Shown: positions 54,058-63,642 of the stretch, piece after piece
Layout: each line of letters starts with the position of its first letter
Numbering within the stretch: position 1 is the stretch's first letter
DNA from: an uncultured Bacteroidales bacterium
GTDB taxonomy: Bacteria > Bacteroidota > Bacteroidia > Bacteroidales > Muribaculaceae
Direction of reading: 5' to 3'
DNA: 64,000 bases
Assembly: GCA_949289215.1 (NCBI GenBank)
Contig: CASENC010000007.1
Location: forward strand, 1 to 64,000
Notes under the pieces: model-generated
The model's input: only the letters and a program-made list of their open reading frames with translations
Databases searched by the model: none
What the model was told of the DNA's origin: nothing
Translations under genes and position numbers: made by a program

Positions 54058-56463
54058 TCAGCCCACAAACAGCGACCCGACCTGATAAACAAGGAATGAA
54101 ACCAACCAGGCAACAGCAGTATTATAAAGTACCGTAAACATCCCGTATTTCCAACCTCCGGCCTCGCGTGATATGGCCACCACAGTGGCTATGCACGGGA
54201 AATACAGCAACACAAACACCATGAAGCTCAATGCCACAAGCGGTGTGAAATCTGGTTGTCCGGTCTCGGGATTTACTTCGGCTATGCGTTGCGACAAACT
54301 CTCGGTGGCATCGCTGTCGCCCGAATATAACACACCCAACGTCGATACCACAATCTCCTTGGCAGTGGCTCCGCTTATAAGTGCCACCGAACCTTTCCAG
54401 TTAAATCCGAGCGGTTCGACAACAGGCTCGAAAAAGCGACCTATCGAAGCCAGGTAACTGCCCTGCTGCTGCTCCACAAGTTCCTCGGTGGTCATATCCT
54501 CGTTGCTCTTGCTGAAATCACGGGGGAAGTAGCTCAACGCCCATATAATTATGCTGCCCACGAGTATCACACCACCCATCTTGCGCAGATACTGCTCACC
54601 CTTTTCCCACATATGGTGCAACGACGCTTTCATCGTAGGCACACGGTAAGGCGGCAATTCCATCACAAACGGGGTTTCATCTTTCTTGAACGCGGTTTTG
54701 CGAAGCAACTTGGCCGTAATAATTGCCACAAATATACTTAACACATACAACGCAAAAATCACAAGCGAACCATTCCCCGGGAAAAATGTACCCACAAGCA
54801 ACAAGTAGATGGGCAACCGCGCACTGCACGACATAAACGGTATGATGAGCATCGTTATCAGGCGGCTGCTACGACTTTCGATGATGCGCGACGACATAAC
54901 GGCAGGCACATTGCAACCAAACCCCATGATTAACGGAATGAACGACTTGCCATGCAGCCCCATCTTGTGCATTATCTTGTCCATGATAAATGCCGCACGG
55001 GCCATGTAACCCGAATCTTCCATAAACGAAATAAAGAAGTAAAGTATCATGATATTCGGCAAGAACACTATCACGCCACCTACGCCACCTATAATACCAT
55101 CTACAATCATATCCTTGAGCGGTCCGGCAGGCATCAACTCGCGCACCGTGTCGCCAATCCACCCCACACCGGCATCTATCCAGTCCATGGGATAATTGCC
55201 AAGCTCGAATGTCACCCAGAATATAAACCACATTATAAGCAAGAATATGGGAAACCCAAATAGCTTGTGAGTGACTATGGCATCGATAATGTCAGTTGTC
55301 TTCTGCTCGTTCGACGATGTTTCGGGACTGTAAGTCTCTTTCAAGGCACCCGATATGAATCCGTATTTTTCACTCGCGATTGCCGACACTATATCCTCGT
55401 TGCCTACGCTCTCGATATGCTCCACTGCACGATCACGAATTTCCTGCCACCGTGCAAATCCGGGATCGCCTTTCATTTCCTCACGTATCTCGGCATCGTT
55501 TTCAAGAAGCTTGATGGTGATGTAGCGCGGAGCAAATTTCTGCGCAATCGGCAATTCGCTCTTCTTCACCTCTTCGTTAAGCGTCTTTATAGCCTCTTCA
55601 ATCTCCTGGCCAAGGTTCACGTGTACGTGTCGCACCGTGTCACATTTGTTTTCAAACACCTGTATTATCGTGTCGAGTAATTCATGCACACCTTTGGCCG
55701 ATTTTGAAACGGTGGGAACAATAGGTACACCTATCATGCCGGCAAGCCTTTCATGGTCGAGCCTGGCACCCGAAGCCTGCAGCTCGTCATACATATTCAA
55801 GGCTATCACCATGCTGCGGTTCATGTCGATAAGCTCGGTAGTCAGGTAAAGGTTGCGTTCAAGATTTGATGCAACCACCACGTTGATTATCACATCGGGC
55901 ACTTCTTCGTTGAGATAACGGCGCACGTAACGTTCTTCGGGCGAATACGACGACAATGAATAAGTTCCCGGCAAATCAACCACCTTGAAATGGAATCCCT
56001 TGTAATCGAAATGGCCGTCCTTGGCATCGACCGTAACACCGCTGTAATTACCCACACGCTCATGACCGTTGCACAATGCATTGAACAGTGACGTTTTCCC
56101 GCAATTAGGGTTGCCTATAAGGGCTATGTTGATAGTGTTCGACTCTCGTTCAATGTCATGCTTCTCGATGACCGTTGCCGCATCATCATCTTCCACTGTC
56201 GCCGGCTCGTGACAAAAGCCGGCCGGTAATTCGTCTCCTTTCCTTACCACCTCGATAAGGTCGGCCTCGCTGCGGCGCAGCGACAATTCATAATCAAGTA
56301 TTTTGTATTTTATAGGGTCTTTCAACGGGGCGTTCAATAATACTTTTACTTCATGCCCTCGCACAAATCCCATTTCAATCACACGCTTTCGGAAAGCGCC
56401 ATGCCCCAATATTTTGACAATGACACCTTCCTCGCCTGTTTTCAGTTCCGATAATTTTGCCAT
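54058..56463 (-). CDS. feoB: FeoA-FeoB fusion ferrous iron transporter
   Basis: The 801-residue protein begins with a FeoA SH3-like domain (residues 1-75, KLSELKTGEEGVIVKILGHG) fused to FeoB. The GTPase domain has G1 GNPNCGKTS, G3 DLPGTYSL and NMYDE as G4. It is followed by a helical spacer and about ten membrane segments, including the two Gate motifs (PLIMGFGCNVPAVMSSR and FPCIATVVAISREAGG). It imports Fe2+ across the inner membrane, suited to an anaerobic habitat. The fusion replaces a separate feoA, which is not seen. Confidence 0.94.
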   Translation of the reverse strand: MAKLSELKTGEEGVIVKILGHGAFRKRVIEMGFVRGHEVKVLLNAPLKDPIKYKILDYELSLRRSEADLIEVVRKGDELPAGFCHEPATVEDDDAATVIEKHDIERESNTINIALIGNPNCGKTSLFNALCNGHERVGNYSGVTVDAKDGHFDYKGFHFKVVDLPGTYSLSSYSPEERYVRRYLNEEVPDVIINVVVASNLERNLYLTTELIDMNRSMVIALNMYDELQASGARLDHERLAGMIGVPIVPTVSKSAKGVHELLDTIIQVFENKCDTVRHVHVNLGQEIEEAIKTLNEEVKKSELPIAQKFAPRYITIKLLENDAEIREEMKGDPGFARWQEIRDRAVEHIESVGNEDIVSAIASEKYGFISGALKETYSPETSSNEQKTTDIIDAIVTHKLFGFPIFLLIMWFIFWVTFELGNYPMDWIDAGVGWIGDTVRELMPAGPLKDMIVDGIIGGVGGVIVFLPNIMILYFFISFMEDSGYMARAAFIMDKIMHKMGLHGKSFIPLIMGFGCNVPAVMSSRIIESRSSRLITMLIIPFMSCSARLPIYLLLVGTFFPGNGSLVIFALYVLSIFVAIITAKLLRKTAFKKDETPFVMELPPYRVPTMKASLHHMWEKGEQYLRKMGGVILVGSIIIWALSYFPRDFSKSNEDMTTEELVEQQQGSYLASIGRFFEPVVEPLGFNWKGSVALISGATAKEIVVSTLGVLYSGDSDATESLSQRIAEVNPETGQPDFTPLVALSFMVFVLLYFPCIATVVAISREAGGWKYGMFTVLYNTAVAWLVSFLVYQVGSLFVG

Positions 56464-56492
56464 TTAATGTATATCTATGTCTTATTTTGGCA

Positions 56493-56500
56493 CAAAGATA
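56493..56500 (-). promoter_or_regulatory. -7 element of feoB
   Basis: TATCTTTG on the minus strand, 30 bases ahead of the start codon. No Fur-like palindrome was identified by eye. Confidence 0.5.
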
Positions 56501-56577
56501 TACATATTCGGCCATAATTTAAAACAATTCTAAATAAGCTACCGCTATTTTTACATCGTTTCCGTGGTAAGAATGTC

Positions 56578-57651
56578 CTACTTGATGACAATAGGCTCCA
56601 CAGGTTGCTGCTTAACTTCGTCAAGCGGCACGGCACGATATTTCACTTTCGAAAAATCTATATTGTGCAAGTCGATGCAGCGAATGCGGCTATTCCACAT
56701 GGTCCGGTAATATATCATGCGGTTTTTCACATCGGTGGCCGAAGTCCATTGCGTGGCACTCGGTATGTCGGCCGGCACTTTACCATCGGCAAACTCCACG
56801 CCTACCGGTATGTCGAAATTATTCAATATCTGGAATGCTTCAAGCACCGTTTTAAGTGCCGTTGGCTGCACAGGAGCCGTGGTTTGGAAAAAAGCCGCAC
56901 GTATAAAGCGCGAAGGCGGCGTGACATCGCCCGGAATACCAAGCGCACCGCTTCCCGCACCAAATTGCGACAGCCGCGCCGCACCCCATTGCCGTGCAGT
57001 TGCCGATCCTGCATAAAGGTTGACGTAATTGTTCAAATTGGTCAAGTGCCATTCCAGCCCCGGGGAATTGGTCAACACCCCGAGCGGATTTTCATAAAAC
57101 CGGGCTTCCCCTTCGATGATTTCGAGCACCACTTGCCGCCCCGACACATCGGTAAATCGCCAATGTACCGTCGATGCCCGCGGGTCGATTGCTATCACGT
57201 GTGCACCGGCCACGGCCGATTTCACTTCATCGACGGTGGCACACTGCCCCAATATCCACGATACAAGTTGCAAATCGGCTATGCTGACGGCTTTTTCCTG
57301 CTCGTTATATTCCTCATATTTGCCATAGCCGGGAAAATAAAACAGTCCGGCCGAAAGCCCGGCTTCATTCAAACCTTCGGCCACAAATTCCTTTTGCTCA
57401 ACCGACAGGCCAACATAGCCATACCGAGCAACGAACTTCATGCCATCGGTTTTACCACCGGGAACATACGACTGCTGTTCATATCCTCGCGGCACCACCA
57501 CATACACACTGTTAAGGTCACTGCCTCCCCACTCTATGGTACGAGCCACAACGGTGCAACTGTCACCGCTTTCTAATGTAATCCCCGTACAGGCCAGCCC
57601 CGGCAACCAAGCTGCCAAGCAAGCCACGACAAACAACATTACCTGTTTCAT
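56578..57651 (-). CDS. Choloylglycine hydrolase family enzyme (bile salt hydrolase/penicillin V acylase type)
   Basis: From the ATG at 57651 (MKQVMLFVVACLAAWLPGLA) the protein has 357 residues. Signal cleavage before Cys21 would expose the N-terminal nucleophile of the Ntn fold, as in Gram-negative family members. Arg37 follows in ARTIEW; the usual Asp of the DW-type motif is Glu40 here. LGVLTNSPGLEWHLTNLNNYVNL and the SRFIRAAFF Arg site are kept. The substrate could be conjugated bile salts or acylated amides; it cannot be decided from sequence. A longer start at 57687 would place extra residues before the signal. Confidence 0.85.
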   Translation of the reverse strand: MKQVMLFVVACLAAWLPGLACTGITLESGDSCTVVARTIEWGGSDLNSVYVVVPRGYEQQSYVPGGKTDGMKFVARYGYVGLSVEQKEFVAEGLNEAGLSAGLFYFPGYGKYEEYNEQEKAVSIADLQLVSWILGQCATVDEVKSAVAGAHVIAIDPRASTVHWRFTDVSGRQVVLEIIEGEARFYENPLGVLTNSPGLEWHLTNLNNYVNLYAGSATARQWGAARLSQFGAGSGALGIPGDVTPPSRFIRAAFFQTTAPVQPTALKTVLEAFQILNNFDIPVGVEFADGKVPADIPSATQWTSATDVKNRMIYYRTMWNSRIRCIDLHNIDFSKVKYRAVPLDEVKQQPVEPIVIK

Positions 57652-57751
57652 AATCCACCAAATTTTAACAACACACAAATATAACACTTATCTAAGCATG
57701 AACAATCAATTCATATTGTTTCTAACCTAATTTTAATAATTAAATAAAAAA

Positions 57752-57786
57752 TTGGAGAACCGCCCGTATATGGAACAATTCTCCAA
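57752..57786 (-). terminator. Terminator of the nuo operon
   Basis: TTGGAGAA and TTCTCCAA pair around a 19-base loop, preceded and followed by A/T tracts, 31 bases beyond the nuoN stop. Confidence 0.8.
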
Positions 57787-57816
57787 TTTTATTATACGAG
57801 ATATCTATACTTCAGC

Positions 57817-59280
57817 TTAATTAAGCAGACCGAACATAGTGGTTCCATCTTGTGCTGCTTCTACAAGGAATGTGTAGATGCAACTTACGATACCTGTAAG
57901 TATTATGCCAAATGTGCAAACGATAAGTGCCACACGCTCGCCGCAGCTCGAACGGAAACGTTCGATACCGCACTCGTCGGGGCTGATGAACATAGCCTTC
58001 ACCACGAGCAGGTAGTAGTAAAGCGAAATGATGGTGTTAATCAACGCAATCAGCACAAGTATGTAAATCGATGTTTCGCCACACTCAAGTGCACCTGCAA
58101 AAATGAAGAACTTGCTGAAAAATCCTGCAAACGGCGGAATACCGGCAAGCGAGAACATTGCAAGCATCATGGTGAACGAAAGCCACGGGTTGGTCTTGTA
58201 AAGACCGTTATAATCATCAATCGACACCTTTCCGCTCTGCTGCTCAATAGCAAATGCCACACCGAAAGCAGCAAGATTGGAGAAGATGTAAACCAGCACA
58301 TAGAACATAAGCGAAGCAAGCCCCATTTCATTGCCACCAATTACACCAAGCATGATGTAACCGGCTTGCGAAATCGACGAGAACGCAAGGAAGCGTTTGA
58401 TGTTGCGCTGACGTATGGCAAAGAGGTTACCAAGCGTGATGGTAAGCACAATGATTGCATAGAGCATCCATTCCCAAATCTTGGAATAAGCAGCTCCAAA
58501 CACTTGCACAAGCACAACCATGAAAGCAAACGCAGCCGCACCTTTCGAGATTACCGACAGGTAAGAGGTGACGGGCGTGGGTGCCCCTTGGTAAACGTCG
58601 GCAGTCCACAAATGGAACGGAACAAGCGAGAGCTTGAAACCGATACCCGCAATGACGAATGCCAATGCGACAACAAGCACGGCCGAAGTATTGTTCATTA
58701 CCTGGTATGCAATGTCGCTGAAGTAAAGCGAACCAAACAAACCGTAAACGAACGACAAGCCCATCAAGAAAACAGCCGACGAGAAAATGGCTGTGAACAT
58801 ATACTTGGCAGCAGCCTCGTGCGACTCGTAACGCTTCTTGTGAAATGCCACGAGAGCCGCAAGTGGCAACGATGCAGTTTCAAGTCCGATAACGAAAAGC
58901 AAGAAGTGGCGGGCCGAAATCATGAGGTACATACCAAACACCGTCAACAGCAGCAATTCGTAAAATTCGCCACGGCGAATTGCCATATCCTCGCTATTGG
59001 CCCACTTTATCGACTGTATGAGCACGATAAGCACGCCTATATTGAGAATTACTTTCATGACATAGGTTGCGGCAGTGTTTTCAAACATACCGCTGAACGC
59101 TGTGCCGCGCATAAGCATGAAACCATTGCACACCGTGAAAATGCCAAACAGCACGGCAGTCAACACAGGCAACGAAGACTGGCTGCGTTTAGGACCGAAA
59201 GTGTCGAACAAAAACACAAGCAAGAATACGACCAACAATCCTAATTCTTGCGGCATATATAAAAATTGCGAATAATCCAT
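57817..59280 (-). CDS. nuoN: NADH-quinone oxidoreductase subunit N
   Basis: The 487-residue antiporter-like membrane subunit of complex I has about 14 helices. A proton-channel Lys lies in SLVPFHLWTADVYQGAPTPVTSYLSVISKGAAAFAF, and the ETASLPLAALVAFHKK motif is conserved. It contributes one of the proton-translocation modules. It is the last gene of the operon. Confidence 0.93.
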   Translation of the reverse strand: MDYSQFLYMPQELGLLVVFLLVFLFDTFGPKRSQSSLPVLTAVLFGIFTVCNGFMLMRGTAFSGMFENTAATYVMKVILNIGVLIVLIQSIKWANSEDMAIRRGEFYELLLLTVFGMYLMISARHFLLFVIGLETASLPLAALVAFHKKRYESHEAAAKYMFTAIFSSAVFLMGLSFVYGLFGSLYFSDIAYQVMNNTSAVLVVALAFVIAGIGFKLSLVPFHLWTADVYQGAPTPVTSYLSVISKGAAAFAFMVVLVQVFGAAYSKIWEWMLYAIIVLTITLGNLFAIRQRNIKRFLAFSSISQAGYIMLGVIGGNEMGLASLMFYVLVYIFSNLAAFGVAFAIEQQSGKVSIDDYNGLYKTNPWLSFTMMLAMFSLAGIPPFAGFFSKFFIFAGALECGETSIYILVLIALINTIISLYYYLLVVKAMFISPDECGIERFRSSCGERVALIVCTFGIILTGIVSCIYTFLVEAAQDGTTMFGLLN

Positions 59281-59321
59281 TTTTTCTAATTTCTATTTAT
59301 CAAGATTCAACACTCAGTGGG

Positions 59322-60827
59322 TTATGCAAACAGTTCCATTATAGGCTCGGCAGCCTCGGTGATTATCGAGCTGAAGAAATTCGGGAAGCAACCGATGGCG
59401 GCCACGGCAAGTATAAGCGTCACCGTCGAAAGGCGTTCGTGCCACTCGGCATCGGTGAGCGTCTTGTGATGCTCGTCTTGTACCGCACCGAAGAGCAACT
59501 TGCCCACTACACGCAAAATGTAAACTGCTGTAATCACAATCGAGCAGCAAGCTACAATGGTGAACACACGATGGAACATATCGGCATGCTGGAACGAACC
59601 TACAAATATTGTCATCTCAGCTACGAAACCACTCAAGCCCGGCAAACCAAGCGATGCCAAACCGGCAATCACATAGCCTACACCGAGGAACGGCATTATC
59701 TGCATCAAGCCGCCCATCTTGCGAATGTCGCGAGTGTGGGTACGGCCATAAATCATACCGATAAGGGCAAAGAACAGAGCCGTCATCAAACCGTGTGAAA
59801 GCATTTGCAGCACGGCACCGGTCATCGCCGTAGTGTTAAGCATGAGAATTGCAAAAAGCACCATACCGCAGTGGCTTACCGATGAATAAGCGTTGATATA
59901 CTTCAAGTCGGTCTGTACACAAGCGCTGAATGCACCGTAAACCACACTAATACCCGTCAACGTGAGGAATATCCATGCAAGTTCGTTGGCAGCAAACGGC
60001 ATCAAGAAAATAGCAATGCGGAAACAACCGTAGCCACCGAGTTTCATCAATACACCTGCATGAAGCATCGACACTGCCGTAGGGGCCGATGCGTGACCGT
60101 CGGGCGACCATGTGTGGAACGGGAACATTGCACCAAGCACACCGAAACCCACAAATGTCATCGGGAACAAGAAATATTGCCACGAATGAGGCACTGCATT
60201 GTTTTGCGCTATTTCAAGTATGTTCATTGTCAACTGTCCACCTTCGGGAGCCGAGTGGTAATATATACCCAGGATGCCAAGCATGAGGAATGCCGAACCA
60301 CCCATAAGCATAAGTGTCAACTTCATTGCCGAATACATCTTGTTGCCGCTGCCCCAAACACCTATAAGCAAATACATGGGGATAAGAGCAACTTCATAGA
60401 ACATGAACATAGTGAACATATCTATCGAGATGAAGAACCCGAACACACCTGTTGACAACAGGCAGAACCACATGAAAAATTCCTTGGGCAGCGGATCCAT
60501 CTTCCACGATGCAAACACGCCGGCAAACACTATGAATGCCGAAAGAACTATCATTACCACCGATATGCCATCGACACCGAGGGCAAGCTTGATGTTCAGC
60601 GGCTCAAACCACGTCAAAGCCCCTTGAGTGAAAAGCATTTCGGCATCGTTGCCTGCGGCACGTTCACCCAGGAACGCTATTACCAAATATATGGCAAGAA
60701 CCATGAGCGCACTTGCTCCGACAGTTGCAACGGTTCTCACCTGCTTTATGTTTTTGCACAAAGCCAACCCACCCAACATCAAGAGCGGGATTATAACAAA
60801 ATAGATTAATATATTAGACCAAATCAT
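59322..60827 (-). CDS. nuoM: NADH-quinone oxidoreductase subunit M
   Basis: The 501-residue antiporter-like subunit carries the conserved Glu in FMFYEVALIPMYLLIGVWG and the channel motif FPFHTWSPDGHASAPTAVSMLHAGVLMKLGGYG. It lies 41 bases before nuoN and forms part of the proton-pumping membrane arm. Confidence 0.94.
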   Translation of the reverse strand: MIWSNILIYFVIIPLLMLGGLALCKNIKQVRTVATVGASALMVLAIYLVIAFLGERAAGNDAEMLFTQGALTWFEPLNIKLALGVDGISVVMIVLSAFIVFAGVFASWKMDPLPKEFFMWFCLLSTGVFGFFISIDMFTMFMFYEVALIPMYLLIGVWGSGNKMYSAMKLTLMLMGGSAFLMLGILGIYYHSAPEGGQLTMNILEIAQNNAVPHSWQYFLFPMTFVGFGVLGAMFPFHTWSPDGHASAPTAVSMLHAGVLMKLGGYGCFRIAIFLMPFAANELAWIFLTLTGISVVYGAFSACVQTDLKYINAYSSVSHCGMVLFAILMLNTTAMTGAVLQMLSHGLMTALFFALIGMIYGRTHTRDIRKMGGLMQIMPFLGVGYVIAGLASLGLPGLSGFVAEMTIFVGSFQHADMFHRVFTIVACCSIVITAVYILRVVGKLLFGAVQDEHHKTLTDAEWHERLSTVTLILAVAAIGCFPNFFSSIITEAAEPIMELFA

Positions 60828-60860
60828 ATTCTTCTATAGTATATTGAAACCGTTGCACGA

Positions 60861-62786
60861 TTAGATTAAACATATAATTGTTATCGCAGCCACAGCAACC
60901 GCACCCACGAGGTAGAACCAAACATAAGTCTGCACACTGCCACTCTGCATACGGCGCACGGCAAACGAGGCCGAATTGGTAACATTGGCAAGCAAGTCCA
61001 TCGTACCGTCGATTATGCGGCGGTCAAACCATGCAATAGGCTTACTGATGCGTGCAAAAATTATCTTATGGGTGATAAACTGATAAAGCTCATCCATGTA
61101 GAAGCGGTGATAGGCCGCAGTCCACAAACCACGGAAGCGGTTGGCGAGCTGTTCGGGAATATTGTTTTCCTTGCGGTACATCACCGTTGCAAGAGCTATG
61201 CCGATAAGGGCAATAACTATGCTCGTCCCGGCAACACTCCAGTCGAGATGTATCACATATTCCTCATGGTTCCAAGTGACAAATTCACCAAATGGAATGA
61301 AACCGGCCACTATCGACACAAGCCCGAGGAATATCAACGGGAAAGTCATGGTCATAGGAGCCTCGTGCGGCGTATGGTGCCCGTAATCGGGATTGTTCCA
61401 CCAGAAAATCTTGTAATACAGGCGGAACATATAGAATGCTGTCATACCGGCAACCACCGACAACCAAACGCCCCAAAGCGGGCTGTTGGCATATGCGGCA
61501 ACCAAAATTTCATCTTTACTGAAGAATCCTGCAAACGGTGGGATACCTGCAATTGCCAAACACCCGATGAGGAATGCAATGTGGCAAATGGGCATATACT
61601 TGCGCAAGCCTCCCATGGCCGACATTTCGTTGCTGTGAACAGCATGGATTATGGCACCGGCGCACAAGAAGAGCAATGCCTTGAACATGGCGTGTGTGAA
61701 CAAGTGGAACATCGAGGCCATATAGCCCACACCGTGATGCAACTCGGGGCTTGCCACGCCAAGCGAAGTTATCATGAATGCAATCTGCGATATGGTCGAG
61801 AACGCAAGCACACGCTTGATGTCGCTCTGCACACATGCAACTGCTGCTGCATAGAATGCAGTGAAAGCACCCACCACGGTAATAATGTCGAGCGCAGTGG
61901 CGTCAACGGCATAAAGTGGGAACAAGCGAGCCACAAGGTAAACACCTGCGACAACCATTGTTGCTGCATGGATAAGAGCCGACACAGGTGTCGGACCTTC
62001 CATTGCATCGGGAAGCCATATATGCAACGGGAACATTGCCGACTTACCGGCACCGCCCATGAAGATGAGCGTCAATGCCCATGTCATGACCGAGCAGCCG
62101 AGGAATGTTGCTCCACCGGCGGTGGAAATGGCTGCTTGCGGATCGCTGGTGAGCGAAATAAAATCGAATGTGTCGGTGTAGAACGACAAAATCAAAATAC
62201 CTATCAAGAAACCAAGGTCGGCAAAACGGGTAACAATAAATGCCTTTTTCGATGCCGAAACGGCAGCGGGCAACGTGTAATAGAACCCGATAAGCAAGTA
62301 AGAAGATACACCCACAAGTTCCCAAAAGATATACATCTGGAAAATGTTGGTGGCAAGCACCAAACCGAGCATCGAGAAAGTGAACAACGACAAGAACGCA
62401 TAATAGCGTTGGAAACCGCGTTCGCCGTCCATATACCCAAGGCTGTAAAGGTGTACCATGAACGAAACAGTGGAAATCACGATCAACATCATTGCCGAAA
62501 TAGGATCGAGCAATACGCCTATCTTGATTACCAAATTCTTTGTGAACTCAAGCCACGTCAGGTCGAGGACGGTCAATTGCTGGCGCACCCCGTCGATAAC
62601 CTGCCCCTGGTCGGTACCGAAGAAATAAGTGAGGGCTGCCGTGTAGGCAATGACAGTGGTTATACCCATTGCCACTGTGCCCAGTATCCCGGCGGTCTTT
62701 TTACTTAACTTAACCCCGACAATTCCCAAAAACAGGAACATGAACACGGGGATTATCAAAACGGCTACTGTATATGATAACTCCAT
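60861..62786 (-). CDS. nuoL: NADH-quinone oxidoreductase subunit L
   Basis: The 641-residue subunit is the largest antiporter-like part of the membrane arm, with the long amphipathic C-terminal helix expected of NuoL. FWELVGVSSYLLIGFYY and FPLHIWLPDAMEGPTPVSALIHAATMVVAGVYLV are the conserved proton-path segments. Length is standard. Confidence 0.95.
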   Translation of the reverse strand: MELSYTVAVLIIPVFMFLFLGIVGVKLSKKTAGILGTVAMGITTVIAYTAALTYFFGTDQGQVIDGVRQQLTVLDLTWLEFTKNLVIKIGVLLDPISAMMLIVISTVSFMVHLYSLGYMDGERGFQRYYAFLSLFTFSMLGLVLATNIFQMYIFWELVGVSSYLLIGFYYTLPAAVSASKKAFIVTRFADLGFLIGILILSFYTDTFDFISLTSDPQAAISTAGGATFLGCSVMTWALTLIFMGGAGKSAMFPLHIWLPDAMEGPTPVSALIHAATMVVAGVYLVARLFPLYAVDATALDIITVVGAFTAFYAAAVACVQSDIKRVLAFSTISQIAFMITSLGVASPELHHGVGYMASMFHLFTHAMFKALLFLCAGAIIHAVHSNEMSAMGGLRKYMPICHIAFLIGCLAIAGIPPFAGFFSKDEILVAAYANSPLWGVWLSVVAGMTAFYMFRLYYKIFWWNNPDYGHHTPHEAPMTMTFPLIFLGLVSIVAGFIPFGEFVTWNHEEYVIHLDWSVAGTSIVIALIGIALATVMYRKENNIPEQLANRFRGLWTAAYHRFYMDELYQFITHKIIFARISKPIAWFDRRIIDGTMDLLANVTNSASFAVRRMQSGSVQTYVWFYLVGAVAVAAITIICLI

Positions 62787-62791
62787 AGAAC

Positions 62792-63103
62792 TTAAAATTT
62801 CATTTTAGTAAGTTGTCGAATATCCACGTTCCTTACAGCACGATACACGTTGATGACGATGGCTATGGCAAGAGCCGTCTCGGCCGCAGCCAAACCAATG
62901 GCAAACAACGAGAAGAACATACCTTCCATCTGTCCGGGGAACAGGAAGCGGTTGAACACTGCAAAATTGATATCCACCGCATTGAGCATCAATTCGAGGG
63001 AAATCAATATGGCTATCATATTTCTACGGGTGATGAACCCGTAAACGCCACAGCCAAACATTATCATGGCCGGGATTATATACATCATCATTGTCAATTC
63101 CAT
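62792..63103 (-). CDS. nuoK: NADH-quinone oxidoreductase subunit K
   Basis: The 103-residue three-helix subunit has the conserved acidic residues in SLELMLNAVDINF and AAAETALAIAIVINVYR, required for coupling in complex I. It lies five bases before nuoL. Confidence 0.93.
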   Translation of the reverse strand: MELTMMMYIIPAMIMFGCGVYGFITRRNMIAILISLELMLNAVDINFAVFNRFLFPGQMEGMFFSLFAIGLAAAETALAIAIVINVYRAVRNVDIRQLTKMKF

Positions 63104-63121
63104 AATTCGCTTCCTCCTGTA

Positions 63122-63637
63122 TTATCGTTTACGCGCTATTACCACACCACCTATTATACAAGCCAACAACAAGATGCTTATTGCCTCGAACGGCAACAAG
63201 TAGCCAAACTTGTCGGTGCTGAGCAGAGCCTGCCCGATGCTGTGAATGTCGATGCTAAAATTATCAGGCATCTTCTGCATCATGAACGAGCCGTAGCTAA
63301 GCAATGAATACAAGCACACACCGGCACCCAGCAAGGCGGCACTCAGGCCAAGCCACCGCTTATGGTTGGCAAGGCGAGGAGCGTTGGCTCCTGGCTTGTG
63401 AGTCAACAAGATGGAGAATACAAACAGCACCATGATACCGCCGGCATATACTGCTATCTGCACCGCTCCCAGAAATTCATAACCTATCTGGAAATAGATG
63501 CCGGCTGTAGCAAACAGCACGAATAGCAAGTAAGTTGCCGCACGCAAAATCTTGCCCGAGGTCACTGCCAGTACCGAGAACACGATAATTGCAATTGCAA
63601 TTATGAAATACGCAATTATACTTCCTAATGATTCCAT
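63122..63637 (-). CDS. nuoJ: NADH-quinone oxidoreductase subunit J
   Basis: The 171-residue five-helix subunit has the conserved FLGAVQIAVYAGGIMVLFVFSILLT segment that faces the quinone-linked helices. It lies 18 bases before nuoK and five after nuoI. Confidence 0.92.
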   Translation of the reverse strand: MESLGSIIAYFIIAIAIIVFSVLAVTSGKILRAATYLLFVLFATAGIYFQIGYEFLGAVQIAVYAGGIMVLFVFSILLTHKPGANAPRLANHKRWLGLSAALLGAGVCLYSLLSYGSFMMQKMPDNFSIDIHSIGQALLSTDKFGYLLPFEAISILLLACIIGGVVIARKR

Positions 63638-63642
63638 GTTAT

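Noticed and set aside
57850-59244. Long plus-strand open frame (464 codons) opposite nuoN
   Set aside because: Antisense shadow of nuoN with low-complexity His/Lys/Cys composition and no start context.
61068-62708. Long plus-strand open frame (546 codons) opposite nuoL
   Set aside because: It mirrors nuoL, is rich in His/Cys/Arg as expected from an antisense frame of a membrane protein, and has no family motif or signal.
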